A DNA stretch of 20,321 nt. Source: an uncultured Oscillospiraceae bacterium. GTDB taxonomy: Bacteria; Bacillota; Clostridia; Oscillospirales; Ruminococcaceae. A model generated the notes under the pieces. It was given only the letters and a program-made list of their open reading frames with translations, did not search any database and was not told the DNA's origin. The first letter of the stretch is position 1, and each line of letters opens with the position of its first letter. Of this stretch, positions 6,781 through 14,723 are shown piece by piece. Location of the stretch: assembly GCA_934463345.1 (NCBI GenBank), contig CAKSJL010000027.1:1-20321 (forward strand). The letters are read 5' to 3'. Position numbers and translations under genes: made by a program.

Positions 6781-7392
6781 ATGGAAGATCAGCAGATTGA
6801 AAAAAAAGTCGAAAAAAATGTTCTTGGGGAATTTATGGAGATCTGCGAGTCCGTTATTACATCAATATTTGTGGTTCTCCTTATTTTTACATTTGTTTGC
6901 CGTCCTGTAACGGTTGACGGATCGTCTATGAATCCTACACTTCAGGACGGTGACAAGCTTATTATGACAACTTTTTTCTACACCCCTAAGGTAGGAGATA
7001 TTATAATTGTTGACAATGAAAGCTCTTATGTGTATAAAAACGGCAGTGATTCTGAGCTTGTTGCAGGGCAGCCTCCGCTTGACAAAAGACTGATAAAGCG
7101 TGTTATTGCTGTAGGCGGTCAGACGGTGGATATTGATTTTTCAGATGGTACAGTTTCTGTTGACGGAAAGGTTCTTTCAGAAAATTACATAAAGCAGCCT
7201 ACATATCTTGATACAGGTGCTTTTGATTATCCGATAACTGTTCCAGATGGTTATATCTTTGTAATGGGGGATAACAGAAATAATTCGACAGACAGCCGTG
7301 ACCCGCATGTTGGTTTTGTAAAAACTGATGATGTCCTCGGAGAAGCAGTTCTGAGGTTTTATCCGTTTGAAAGCTTCAAGGCTTTGAAATAA
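6781..7392 (+). CDS. lepB: Type I signal peptidase, first copy
   Basis: Membrane-bound serine protease that cleaves signal peptides from exported proteins on the outer face of the cytoplasmic membrane. The 203-residue protein has a short charged cytoplasmic start, one membrane segment (about residues 22-40), the catalytic serine in VDGSSMNPTL (Ser49), the catalytic lysine in DKRLIKRVIAVGG (Lys106), and the family block MGDNRNNSTDSR near the C-terminus. This is the small single-anchor layout of Gram-positive enzymes. The ATG at 6781 is chosen for the GAGG at 6768-6771; a TTG at 6748 in the same frame would add an N-terminus inside the terminator's T-run. It is followed 42 bases later by a second, related signal peptidase, and the pair shares nearly identical blocks such as KRVIAVGGQT and VDGK. 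Confidence 0.95.
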   Translation: MEDQQIEKKVEKNVLGEFMEICESVITSIFVVLLIFTFVCRPVTVDGSSMNPTLQDGDKLIMTTFFYTPKVGDIIIVDNESSYVYKNGSDSELVAGQPPLDKRLIKRVIAVGGQTVDIDFSDGTVSVDGKVLSENYIKQPTYLDTGAFDYPITVPDGYIFVMGDNRNNSTDSRDPHVGFVKTDDVLGEAVLRFYPFESFKALK

Positions 7393-7434
7393 GAAATGAG
7401 AGGCGGACACATGATATGGTAAGGGGTGCTAAAG

Positions 7435-8466
7435 ATGAACAACAGCAGGGCTGATAAAAAAAGTCGTGATGATGAACTTGAAAGAATACTGGCTGAAACA
7501 GCTAAAAATCCCTATGTACCGAAAAAGCCTGTCAGATCCTCACGTCCGTCCGGTACTGTCAGACGCCAGACGACGCAGACAGTTCAGAAGCCTCAGCCTG
7601 AAAAAATTCCGGAAAGACAACCTGTACAGAAACCGCAGAATTCAGCGCCTGTTTCCGGAATTGAGGAACTGAGCAGACGCACTGCTGACAGGATTGAGGA
7701 AATAAAACGTGCGAGGGCAAATCGTGAGGCGGAAATTTCTGATGAACATACAGCAGTCTTTGTTCGTCCGGAAAAAAATCAGCTGCCTCCGCAAAAACCT
7801 AAGAGAGAGCGTCCGGATGAGAATTCTGGAAGTAATGATTCCGGTATCTGGGATGATGATATAGATGTGCCTGTTAATTACAGAAACAGTACATCAGGAA
7901 TAACAGTAAACGATATTCTTGACATAGTTGAATCAATGATTGCGGTTATTCTTGTTATTTTGATGTTTTTTACCTATGTTCTGCGTTTTGCAGAGGTGGA
8001 CGGCGCATCAATGGAACCTACGCTTGAGGGAAACGACCGGATTATTGTCAGGTCTATAGGCTACACGCCAAAAAACGGTGATATTGTTGTTATTAACAAT
8101 GAAAAAACACATCTCCTTTCTGAAAACGGCAAGGTTGTTGAGGGAGAGGGACTTGAAAAGCTGATTGTAAAAAGAGTTATAGCTGTCGGCGGTCAGACAA
8201 TTGATATTGATTTTGAAAGTGGCACTGTGACAGTTGATGGAAAACAGCTTGACGAGAAATACATAAGCGAACCTACCACGAGGGATGAGTACGCTTTTGA
8301 ATATCCGCTTTCGATTCCGGATGGATATGTATTTGTAATGGGTGATAACCGCAATATTTCCAAAGACAGCAGACATCCTGAAATAGGTCTTGTTCCTGAA
8401 AAAAATGTTGTCGGAAAGGTTATCTGGAGATTTTATCCTTTTAAAGAATTTGGCGGTGTTGATTAA
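7435..8466 (+). CDS. lepB: Type I signal peptidase, second copy with a long disordered cytoplasmic N-terminus
   Basis: The catalytic part matches the neighbouring enzyme: one membrane segment (about residues 163-182), the serine in VDGASMEPTL (Ser192), the lysine in EKLIVKRVIAVGG (Lys246) and MGDNRNISKDSR. What sets it apart is an N-terminal extension of roughly 160 residues rich in Pro, Arg, Lys, Gln and Glu (for example VPKKPVRSSRP and QKPQPEKIPERQ). It contains a short charged helical piece (IEELSRRTADRIEEIKRARA, about residues 76-95) and an acidic stretch (WDDDIDVP). This part must lie in the cytoplasm and looks intrinsically disordered. The ATG at 7435 is supported by AAGGGG at 7421-7426; the GTG at 7426 overlaps that site. 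It probably arose by duplication of the upstream gene and may serve a subset of substrates or be tethered to a partner. Confidence 0.94.
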   Translation: MNNSRADKKSRDDELERILAETAKNPYVPKKPVRSSRPSGTVRRQTTQTVQKPQPEKIPERQPVQKPQNSAPVSGIEELSRRTADRIEEIKRARANREAEISDEHTAVFVRPEKNQLPPQKPKRERPDENSGSNDSGIWDDDIDVPVNYRNSTSGITVNDILDIVESMIAVILVILMFFTYVLRFAEVDGASMEPTLEGNDRIIVRSIGYTPKNGDIVVINNEKTHLLSENGKVVEGEGLEKLIVKRVIAVGGQTIDIDFESGTVTVDGKQLDEKYISEPTTRDEYAFEYPLSIPDGYVFVMGDNRNISKDSRHPEIGLVPEKNVVGKVIWRFYPFKEFGGVD

Positions 8467-8482
8467 AAAGGAGGCTTAAAAT

Positions 8483-9352
8483 ATGGCTGAAATGGCTTCC
8501 ATACAATGGTTTCCGGGTCATATGACCAAAACCAGAAGAATGATACAGTCAAATCTGTCACTTGTTGACGGAGTTGTTGAGATACTTGATGCGAGAATAC
8601 CGCTTTCAAGCAGAAATCCTGAAATGGACAGACTTGTTAAAAACAAGCCAAGAATGCTCATTCTGAATAAAGCAGATATGGCAGATGATTCCGCAACGGC
8701 AAAATGGATCGATTTTTACAGATCAGCCGGGTTTACAGTAATAAAAGCTGACTGCAAGAGCGGAAACGGACTGAAGGCTTTTCTTCCGGCTGTAAAAAAC
8801 AGTATGCTCAAGGAGCTTATGGACAGACGCCGGGAAAAAGGAATAGAGGGCGCACCGCTCAGGCTTATGATTGTCGGGATTCCGAATGTCGGCAAATCAT
8901 CGTTTATAAACCGAATGTCAAAGTCTAAAAAAGCAAAGGTTGAGGACAGACCTGGTGTCACCAGAACAAAGCAGTGGATAAAGCTGGGGGATAATGTTGA
9001 AATGCTTGATATGCCTGGTGTGCTTTGGCCGAAATTTGAGGATCAGAATGTTGCACGAAAACTTGCTTTTACAGGCGCTGTAAAGGATGATATTCTTGAT
9101 ATTGAAGCGCTTGCAGCTTTTCTTCTTGAAAATCTTTCGGTTCACGACCCTAATGCATTGACTGACAGGTACAAAATAGAACCGAATGGTGAGGGCTTTG
9201 AAATGCTTGAAGCTCTTGGCAGAAAAAGAGGTATGCTGATATCCGGCGGAGAAGTTAATACAGAAAGAGCAGCTATAACACTTCTTGACGAGTACAGAAG
9301 CGGAAAGCTTGGAAAGATTACGCTTGAAATGCCAGAGGAGGAACAGCAATGA
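8483..9352 (+). CDS. rbgA: Ribosome biogenesis GTPase RbgA (YlqF)
   Basis: A circularly permuted GTPase that acts late in 50S subunit assembly. The permuted motif order is clear: NKAD (G4) at residues 62-65 comes before the P-loop GIPNVGKSS (G1) at about 132-140, followed by RPGVTRTKQW (G2 region) and DMPG (G3) at about 176-179. The N-terminal IQWFPGHMTK is the family signature. The 289-residue length fits B. subtilis YlqF. It starts 16 bases after the second signal peptidase behind GGAGG, and its stop overlaps the rnhB start by four bases (ATGA), so these genes are translationally linked. Its place next to rnhB is conserved in many Firmicutes. Confidence 0.97.
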   Translation: MAEMASIQWFPGHMTKTRRMIQSNLSLVDGVVEILDARIPLSSRNPEMDRLVKNKPRMLILNKADMADDSATAKWIDFYRSAGFTVIKADCKSGNGLKAFLPAVKNSMLKELMDRRREKGIEGAPLRLMIVGIPNVGKSSFINRMSKSKKAKVEDRPGVTRTKQWIKLGDNVEMLDMPGVLWPKFEDQNVARKLAFTGAVKDDILDIEALAAFLLENLSVHDPNALTDRYKIEPNGEGFEMLEALGRKRGMLISGGEVNTERAAITLLDEYRSGKLGKITLEMPEEEQQ

Positions 9353-9960
9353 CAAGTTCGCTCTGGGAATATGATGATGCGGTAAGAAACAGCATTGGCT
9401 CACTCTTCTGTGGTGTTGACGAGGCAGGAAGAGGTCCGCTTGCTGGTGATGTTTATGCGGCGGCGGTCGTGCTTGATCCCGAAAACCCGATTGAAGGATT
9501 AAATGACAGTAAAAAACTTTCTGAAAAAAAACGTGAGCTGCTGTACAACGAGATATTGGAAAAGTCTGCTGACTATTGTATAGCAAGGGCAACCGTTGCA
9601 GAAATTGAGGAGATAAATATTCTTAATGCTGCAATGCTTGCCATGAGAAGAGCAGTTTTGGGACTGAAAAAAATTCCTGCGCTGGTTATTGCCGACGGAA
9701 ATAAAACGCCTGATGTTCCATGTGAGGTTAGAGCGCTTGTAAAAGGTGACGCTAACAGTGCATCAATTGCAGCTGCATCAATACTTGCAAAGGTTACAAG
9801 AGACAGGTATATGCTTGAAATGGCTGAAAGATATCCGCAGTATGGCTTTGAACGCCACAAAGGATACGGTACTAAGCTTCATCGTGAAAAAATACTTGAA
9901 CTCGGACCTTGTCCTGAACACAGGATGTCGTTTTTAAAGAAAATATATGAGAAAAAGTGA
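9349..9960 (+). CDS. rnhB: Ribonuclease HII
   Basis: It removes ribonucleotides and RNA strands from RNA-DNA hybrids during replication and repair. The 203-residue protein carries all family blocks: GVDEAGRGPLAGDV with catalytic Asp24 and Glu25, LNDSKKLSEKKRE, VIADGNKT (Asp116), VKGDANSASIAAASILAKV (Asp134) and GYGTKLH with the late GPCPEHRMSF. The start ATG overlaps the rbgA stop and follows GAGGAGG inside rbgA. The 3' end overlaps yraN by 14 bases. Nothing is missing or unusual. Confidence 0.98.
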   Translation: MTSSLWEYDDAVRNSIGSLFCGVDEAGRGPLAGDVYAAAVVLDPENPIEGLNDSKKLSEKKRELLYNEILEKSADYCIARATVAEIEEINILNAAMLAMRRAVLGLKKIPALVIADGNKTPDVPCEVRALVKGDANSASIAAASILAKVTRDRYMLEMAERYPQYGFERHKGYGTKLHREKILELGPCPEHRMSFLKKIYEKK

Positions 9961-10306
9961 ACTTGGAAACTCTGCTGAATCGTTTGCCTGCGATTACCTT
10001 GAAAGAAACGGATATCAGATTATCAGAAGAAATTTCAGGGTTTCCGGCGGAGAAATTGATATAATTGCTGTAAAGGACAACTTTGTCTGCTTTGTTGAAA
10101 TAAAGTTCCGCACCAATGGAAGCGGTCTTGAAACAGCGATTGACAGAAAAAAACAAAGGCGGATTGTAAAATCTGCTGAACAGTTTATCAGAAAGACAGG
10201 CTGTAAGCTTCAGCCCAGGTTTGATGCGGCTTTTGTAAGCGCATACGACGGGGAAAGCATGAGCCTTGAATATATTCCAAACGCCTTTGACGGCTTTGGC
10301 TTTTGA
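9947..10306 (+). CDS. yraN: YraN/UPF0102 family protein, predicted nuclease-like
   Basis: A 119-residue protein of the UPF0102 family, which has an endonuclease-like fold related to Holliday-junction resolvases. Its cellular role is not firmly established. The diagnostic pattern is present: GNSAESFACDYLERNGY at the start, then GGEIDIIAVKDNFVCFVEIKFR, where the Glu/Asp and the Glu-x-Lys form the predicted metal-binding catalytic site, and KKQRRIVKSAEQFI. It starts inside the end of rnhB (14-base overlap), as is common for this gene pair, and is followed 22 bases later by threonine synthase. Confidence 0.95.
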   Translation: MRKSELGNSAESFACDYLERNGYQIIRRNFRVSGGEIDIIAVKDNFVCFVEIKFRTNGSGLETAIDRKKQRRIVKSAEQFIRKTGCKLQPRFDAAFVSAYDGESMSLEYIPNAFDGFGF

Positions 10307-10328
10307 AAAAATGCAAAGGGTGGTATTT

Positions 10329-11825
10329 ATGTATTATAAGAGTACAAGAAACAGCGACATTAAGGTTGACAGTGCCGTTGCAATAACGCAGGGAATATCT
10401 GCTGACGGCGGTCTGTTTGTACCTGAATCTATCCCGGAAATAACGCTTGACGAGATAAAATATCTTGCAGGTCTTAATTACTCATGCAGAGCAGCATACA
10501 TTTTCAAGAAATATCTGACTGACTTTACTGACGCTGAAATCCAGTATTGTACAGATAACGCATACAGCACAAAGAATTTTGAAACTGAAAACATAGCAGA
10601 AATTGCAGAACTTTTTGACGGAACATACATGCTTGAGCTGTGGCATGGTCCTACATGCGCATTCAAGGATATGGCGCTCCAGATACTTCCGTATTTCCTT
10701 ACAACATCTGCAAAGAAAATAAAACTTGACAAGAAGATAATAATTCTTGTTGCTACATCCGGAGATACCGGAAAGGCTGCGCTTGAGGGTTTCAAGGATG
10801 TTGAGGGAACACAGATTCTTGTATTCTACCCTGAGGACGGCGTAAGCCCGATGCAGAAAAGACAGATGACAACACAGTCTGGTTCAAATGTTGGTGTCTG
10901 CGCAGTAAAGGGCAATTTTGATGACTGCCAGAACGGTGTTAAGGCTATCTTTACTGACAAGGATGTAAAGGAAAAGATGAACGATGCCGGACTTATGTTC
11001 TCAAGCGCTAACTCAATTAACTGGGGCAGACTTGTTCCACAGATCGTTTACTATATTTCATCCTACGCTTCACTTGCTGAAAGCGGTGAAATTGCGCTTG
11101 GCGACAAGATAAATGTTGTTGTTCCGACAGGAAATTTCGGCAATATTCTTGCTGCTTACTATGCAAAGAAAATGGGGCTTCCTGTTAATAAGCTTATCTG
11201 TGCTTCAAATGTAAATAAGGTTCTGACTGATTTTATTGAAACAGGTATTTATGACAGAAACAGAGAATTCTTTGCAACATGTTCACCGTCAATGGACATT
11301 CTTATTTCAAGCAATCTTGAAAGACTCCTTTATATGCTGACTGGTCAGGATGATGCGCAGATCAGAGAATGGTTCGGCAGCCTTGCAGAAACCGGCAAGT
11401 ATGAGGTTTCAGATGCTGTTAAAAAGGTTCTGAAGGAAGAGTTCTTTGGTGGTTACTGCGATGATGCCCAGACAAAGGCAACTATCAAAGAGATTTATGA
11501 CAAGTATTCATATACCTGTGATACACACACAGCAGTTGCTGTCAAGGTTTATGAGGACTATAAGAAGGCTACAGGCGACACAACAAAGACTCTTATCGCT
11601 TCAACTGCCAGCCCTTACAAATTCAGTGCAAGTGTTCTTGAAGCAATCGAAGGAAAGAAGTCAGAGCTTGATGAGTACGATATGGTTGACAGACTTGCTG
11701 AGCTTTCAAAGCTTCCTGTTCCGTCAGCACTTGCAGACTTAAAGGGCAAGGAACGCAGATTCAAGGACTCTATCGAAAAATCAGACATGAATAATTATGT
11801 TCTGAAGGATTTCGGTCTTATCTGA
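10329..11825 (+). CDS. thrC: Threonine synthase
   Basis: A PLP-dependent enzyme converting O-phosphohomoserine to threonine. The 498-residue length and the block LELWHGPTCAFKDMALQ place it in the longer class of threonine synthases (as in E. coli and yeast); Lys113 in that block is the expected PLP Schiff-base lysine. LVATSGDTGKAALEGF follows as the phosphate and substrate site, and VPTGNFGN is the glycine-rich PLP phosphate loop. The N-terminal MYYKSTRNSD, then ITQGISADGGLFVPE, is also typical. The ATG at 10329 is preferred because it matches the family start and follows AAAGGGTGG; a longer in-frame version from 10266 would lie inside yraN. It overlaps the next gene by one base (TGATG). No threonine attenuator is visible upstream, and no hom or thrB gene is nearby. 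Confidence 0.97.
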   Translation: MYYKSTRNSDIKVDSAVAITQGISADGGLFVPESIPEITLDEIKYLAGLNYSCRAAYIFKKYLTDFTDAEIQYCTDNAYSTKNFETENIAEIAELFDGTYMLELWHGPTCAFKDMALQILPYFLTTSAKKIKLDKKIIILVATSGDTGKAALEGFKDVEGTQILVFYPEDGVSPMQKRQMTTQSGSNVGVCAVKGNFDDCQNGVKAIFTDKDVKEKMNDAGLMFSSANSINWGRLVPQIVYYISSYASLAESGEIALGDKINVVVPTGNFGNILAAYYAKKMGLPVNKLICASNVNKVLTDFIETGIYDRNREFFATCSPSMDILISSNLERLLYMLTGQDDAQIREWFGSLAETGKYEVSDAVKKVLKEEFFGGYCDDAQTKATIKEIYDKYSYTCDTHTAVAVKVYEDYKKATGDTTKTLIASTASPYKFSASVLEAIEGKKSELDEYDMVDRLAELSKLPVPSALADLKGKERRFKDSIEKSDMNNYVLKDFGLI

Positions 11826-12514
11826 TGTCACTATTTGCAATAGGCGATCTTCACCTCGCAATAAGCGTTCGCTCAAAGCCTATGGATATTTTTAGCGGAT
11901 GGGAAAACTATATGCAGCTTATGGAAGAGAACTGGAAAAAGCTTGTGTCAGAAAATGATACTATAGTTCTTGCAGGAGATATTTCATGGGCTATGAATTT
12001 AAAGGACGCTTATGAGGATTTCTGCTGGATTCATAATATGCCCGGAAAAAAGATAATTTTAAAGGGGAATCATGATTACTGGTGGAGTTCAAGGAAAAAG
12101 ATGGAGGATACTTTTTCAGCGTGGGGATTTGACAGTCTTGAGCTTTTACACAACAATTTTTTTGAATACGGTGAATATGCAGTCTGCGGTACAAGGGGCT
12201 GGGTAAATATGCCTGGTGAACCGGCTGATGTCAAGGTACTTGCACGAGAGGCAGGACGTCTTAACGCATCGATTGAACCGGCAGTCAGGGCAGGACTAAA
12301 GCCGCTTGTGTTTATGCATTATCCGCCGATTTACGGAAATAACGTGAATCTTGATATTCTTGATATTCTGTTCAAATACAACGTGAAGAACTGTTGGTAT
12401 GGTCATCTTCATGGCAAGGCAATCAAATATGCAGTGAACGGAGAGCGTGAGGGAATTGATTTTCGATTAATTTCTGGTGACTATGTACAGTTTTGTCCTG
12501 TAAAGATATTATAA
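11825..12514 (+). CDS. Calcineurin-like metallophosphoesterase
   Basis: A 229-residue cytosolic phosphoesterase with a complete two-metal site: GDLHL (Asp8, His10), LAGDISW, KGNHDYWW, FMHYPP and YGHLHGKA. This set defines the calcineurin-like superfamily; proteins of this length with GNHDYWW are common in Clostridia, but their substrate is not known to me. It begins on the last base of the thrC stop codon, so it is translationally coupled to thrC. No terminator follows it before the trigger factor promoter. A role in cyclic nucleotide or sugar-phosphate hydrolysis is possible but unsupported. Confidence 0.92.
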   Translation: MSLFAIGDLHLAISVRSKPMDIFSGWENYMQLMEENWKKLVSENDTIVLAGDISWAMNLKDAYEDFCWIHNMPGKKIILKGNHDYWWSSRKKMEDTFSAWGFDSLELLHNNFFEYGEYAVCGTRGWVNMPGEPADVKVLAREAGRLNASIEPAVRAGLKPLVFMHYPPIYGNNVNLDILDILFKYNVKNCWYGHLHGKAIKYAVNGEREGIDFRLISGDYVQFCPVKIL

Positions 12515-12556
12515 TTTGTGAAAAATGCAGAAGTGTAAAAAACAGAAAAATTTTGT

Positions 12557-12586
12557 GTAGAAAAATTGTTTACATTATGCTATAAT
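12557..12586 (+). promoter_or_regulatory. Extended -10 promoter of tig
   Basis: A perfect TATAAT at 12581-12586 is directly preceded by TGC, an extended -10 element, with only a weak -35 region (GTAGAA or TAGAAA near 12557-12563). The leader to the start codon is about 35 bases. No CtsR or CIRCE heat-shock operator was found. Confidence 0.7.
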
Positions 12587-12627
12587 AGTAAAGGTATGCA
12601 CTTATAAATAAATGGAGGATATTAAAA

Positions 12628-13950
12628 ATGAGTTTGAAATCATCAACTAAGGTTGACGTAAATACACAGGAATTGGTTTTTACAGCAGATGCTGATACAT
12701 TTAATGCTGCTGTTGAGAAGGCTTATCAGCGCCAGAAGAAGAATATTCAGGTTCCTGGCTTCAGAAAGGGTAAGGCTTCAAAAAAGCTTGTTGAAAAGTA
12801 TTATGGAGAGGGCGTATTCTTTGAGGACGCTATCAACTCACTTATAAATGAAGAAATGCCGGACGCTATCAGAGAATCAGAGCTTGTTCTTGTTGATACT
12901 CCAAAGATTGAGGTTATCTCTGTTGACAAGGAAAATGGCGTTGAATACAAGGCAATCTGCATTACAAAGCCGGAAATTACAGTTCCTGAATATAAGGGAT
13001 TAAAAGCACCGAAAAAGGTCAAGGATATAACTGATGAGGATCTGAATGTTCAGATTGAACAGATCCGTCAGAGAAACGCAAGAATCGTTTCAGTCGATGA
13101 CAGACCGGCTCAGAATGATGACGAAGTAATTATCGACTTTGAAGGTTTTATGGACGGTGTTGCATTCGAGGGCGGAAAGGCTAACGATTTCCCGCTTAAA
13201 TTAGGCAGCGGTCAGTTTATCCCAGGCTTTGAGGATCAGATTGTTGGTCACTCGATCGGTGATGAATTTGATGTAAATGTTACATTCCCTGAAGATTATC
13301 AGATGGAGGAATATGCCGGAAAACCTGCAACATTTAAGGTTAAGCTTAACGGAATCAATATGACAGAGCTTCCTGAAATTGATGATGATCTTATTAAGGA
13401 TACAACTGAGTTCGACACAATGGAAGAGTGGAAGAACGATATCAGAACAAAGCTTGAGGCTCAGGCAGAATCAAGAGCGGCAGCTCAGTTTGAAAATTAC
13501 CTGATGCAGCACATTATTGATACAGCAGAGGGCGTTATCCCTAAGTGTATGTTTGACAGAAGAGTTGACCAGCTTATCAATGACTTTGAGAGAACATTAA
13601 AGCAGCAGAGCATGAGCGTTGAGATCTATCTCCAGTACACAGGCATGGATATGGATTCATTCAGAGAAACATTCCGTGACAGAGCAGAAAATGAAGTTAA
13701 GCTGAGACTTGCTCTTGAAAAGATTGCTGATCTTGAAAAACTTGAACCAACTGAAGAAGAAATTGACAATGGTCTTAAGGAATCAGCTGAATTTAACAAG
13801 GTTTCAGTTGAGGATCTCAAGAAGCTTATCGACATGGATGCTTATGTTACAGATCTTAAGGCTGTCAAGGCTGTTGAATTTGTCAAGGAAAATGCAGTAA
13901 TTGACAATACAATTGTTCCTGAAAAGGAAGCTGAAAAAACAGAAGAATAA
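12628..13950 (+). CDS. tig: Trigger factor, ribosome-associated chaperone and prolyl isomerase
   Basis: It binds the ribosome exit tunnel and helps nascent chains fold. The 440-residue protein shows the three expected domains. The N-terminal ribosome-binding domain carries VPGFRKGKASKKLVEKYYG (signature GFRxGK at residues 44-49). The FKBP-type domain lies at about residues 155-245, with DEVIIDFEGFMDG, LKLGSGQFIPGFE and VTFPEDYQMEEYAGKPATF. The helical C-terminal substrate-binding domain ends in an acidic tail (EKEAEKTEE). The start is supported by GGAGG at 12612-12616. It heads the tig-clpP-clpX order common in bacteria, coupling folding to degradation. Confidence 0.98.
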   Translation: MSLKSSTKVDVNTQELVFTADADTFNAAVEKAYQRQKKNIQVPGFRKGKASKKLVEKYYGEGVFFEDAINSLINEEMPDAIRESELVLVDTPKIEVISVDKENGVEYKAICITKPEITVPEYKGLKAPKKVKDITDEDLNVQIEQIRQRNARIVSVDDRPAQNDDEVIIDFEGFMDGVAFEGGKANDFPLKLGSGQFIPGFEDQIVGHSIGDEFDVNVTFPEDYQMEEYAGKPATFKVKLNGINMTELPEIDDDLIKDTTEFDTMEEWKNDIRTKLEAQAESRAAAQFENYLMQHIIDTAEGVIPKCMFDRRVDQLINDFERTLKQQSMSVEIYLQYTGMDMDSFRETFRDRAENEVKLRLALEKIADLEKLEPTEEEIDNGLKESAEFNKVSVEDLKKLIDMDAYVTDLKAVKAVEFVKENAVIDNTIVPEKEAEKTEE

Positions 13951-14100
13951 ATATTCGTGAATTGCTGACAGAGCAAACGCAATGTCAGCGTATTCTGAAT
14001 GAGATAAAGGCGAGCTGTCCTTGGTGGCAGCCGCATTTGTCATATAAGAAGTTTTTCCCGGCGGAATGACTTCTGAAAATATATAAAGAGGCGGTATGCC
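13951..14100 (+). other. Structured spacer between tig and clpP
   Basis: Three hairpins are visible: GCTGACA 13964-13970 with TGTCAGC 13983-13989, GCTGTC 14014-14019 with GGCAGC 14026-14031, and GAAGT 14048-14052 with ACTTC 14069-14073 enclosing TTCC 14055-14058 with GGAA 14063-14066. None has a T-run after it, and no convincing promoter was found. The spacer may regulate or process the tig-clpP transcript. Confidence 0.45.
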
Positions 14101-14118
14101 GTGAAAGGGAGAATAGAT

Positions 14119-14706
14119 ATGAGTTTGGTACCTTACGTTGTAGAACAGACAAGCCGTGGCGAGCGTTCCTATGATATTTTTTCAAGGCTGTTAAATGACA
14201 GAATCATAATGCTTTCCGAAGATGTAAATGATACAACAGCAAGTCTTGTTGTAGCTCAGCTGCTGTATCTTGAGAGCCAGGACCCTGAAAAGGATATCAG
14301 CCTTTACATTAACAGTCCAGGTGGTTCTGTAACTGCTGGCCTGGCTATTTATGACACAATGCAGTATATAAAATGTGATGTTTCAACAATCTGCATAGGA
14401 CTTGCTGCATCAATGGGTGCATTTTTACTTTCATCTGGTGCTAAGGGTAAAAGGCTTGCACTTCCGAATGCTGAAATAATGATTCATCAGCCATTAATTT
14501 CAGGTGGACTCCAGGGACAGGCAACAGATATTAAAATCAGAACTGAAAATCTTCTCAAAACCAAGGAAAGACTTAACAGAATACTGAGTGAAAACACTGG
14601 AAAAACCTATGACCAGATCTGCCTTGATACAGAAAGAGATAATTTCATGTCTGCTGATGAGGCGCAGGCATACGGTTTGGTTGACAAGGTAATAACCAAG
14701 AGATAA
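14119..14706 (+). CDS. clpP: ATP-dependent Clp protease, proteolytic subunit
   Basis: Serine peptidase that forms a double seven-subunit barrel and degrades proteins fed to it by ClpX and related unfoldases. The 195-residue product starts [16 protein letters not shown], the family N-terminus with its axial loop. The catalytic serine is in [11 protein letters not shown] (Ser98), the histidine in EIMIHQP (His123), and the aspartate in the LDTERDNF block. SPGGSVTAG forms the oxyanion region. The ATG at 14119 is chosen because AGGGAG lies at 14106-14111 and the protein start fits; a GTG at 14101 would add six residues. ClpX follows after 17 bases, so the two partner subunits are co-transcribed. 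Confidence 0.98.
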   Translation: MSLVPYVVEQTSRGERSYDIFSRLLNDRIIMLSEDVNDTTASLVVAQLLYLESQDPEKDISLYINSPGGSVTAGLAIYDTMQYIKCDVSTICIGLAASMGAFLLSSGAKGKRLALPNAEIMIHQPLISGGLQGQATDIKIRTENLLKTKERLNRILSENTGKTYDQICLDTERDNFMSADEAQAYGLVDKVITKR

Positions 14707-14723
14707 TTATTGGGAGAGTTTTT

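Noticed and set aside
8918..9592. A 224-codon open frame on the - strand across rbgA and rnhB
   Set aside because: It is antisense to two certain genes with intact motifs; its product is a low-complexity His/Phe/Ser/Lys-rich sequence without domain, and no ribosome binding site was seen.
13951..14118. Search for CtsR or CIRCE operators before clpP
   Set aside because: No GGTCAAA tandem and no TTAGCACTC/GAGTGCTAA repeat is present here or before tig.
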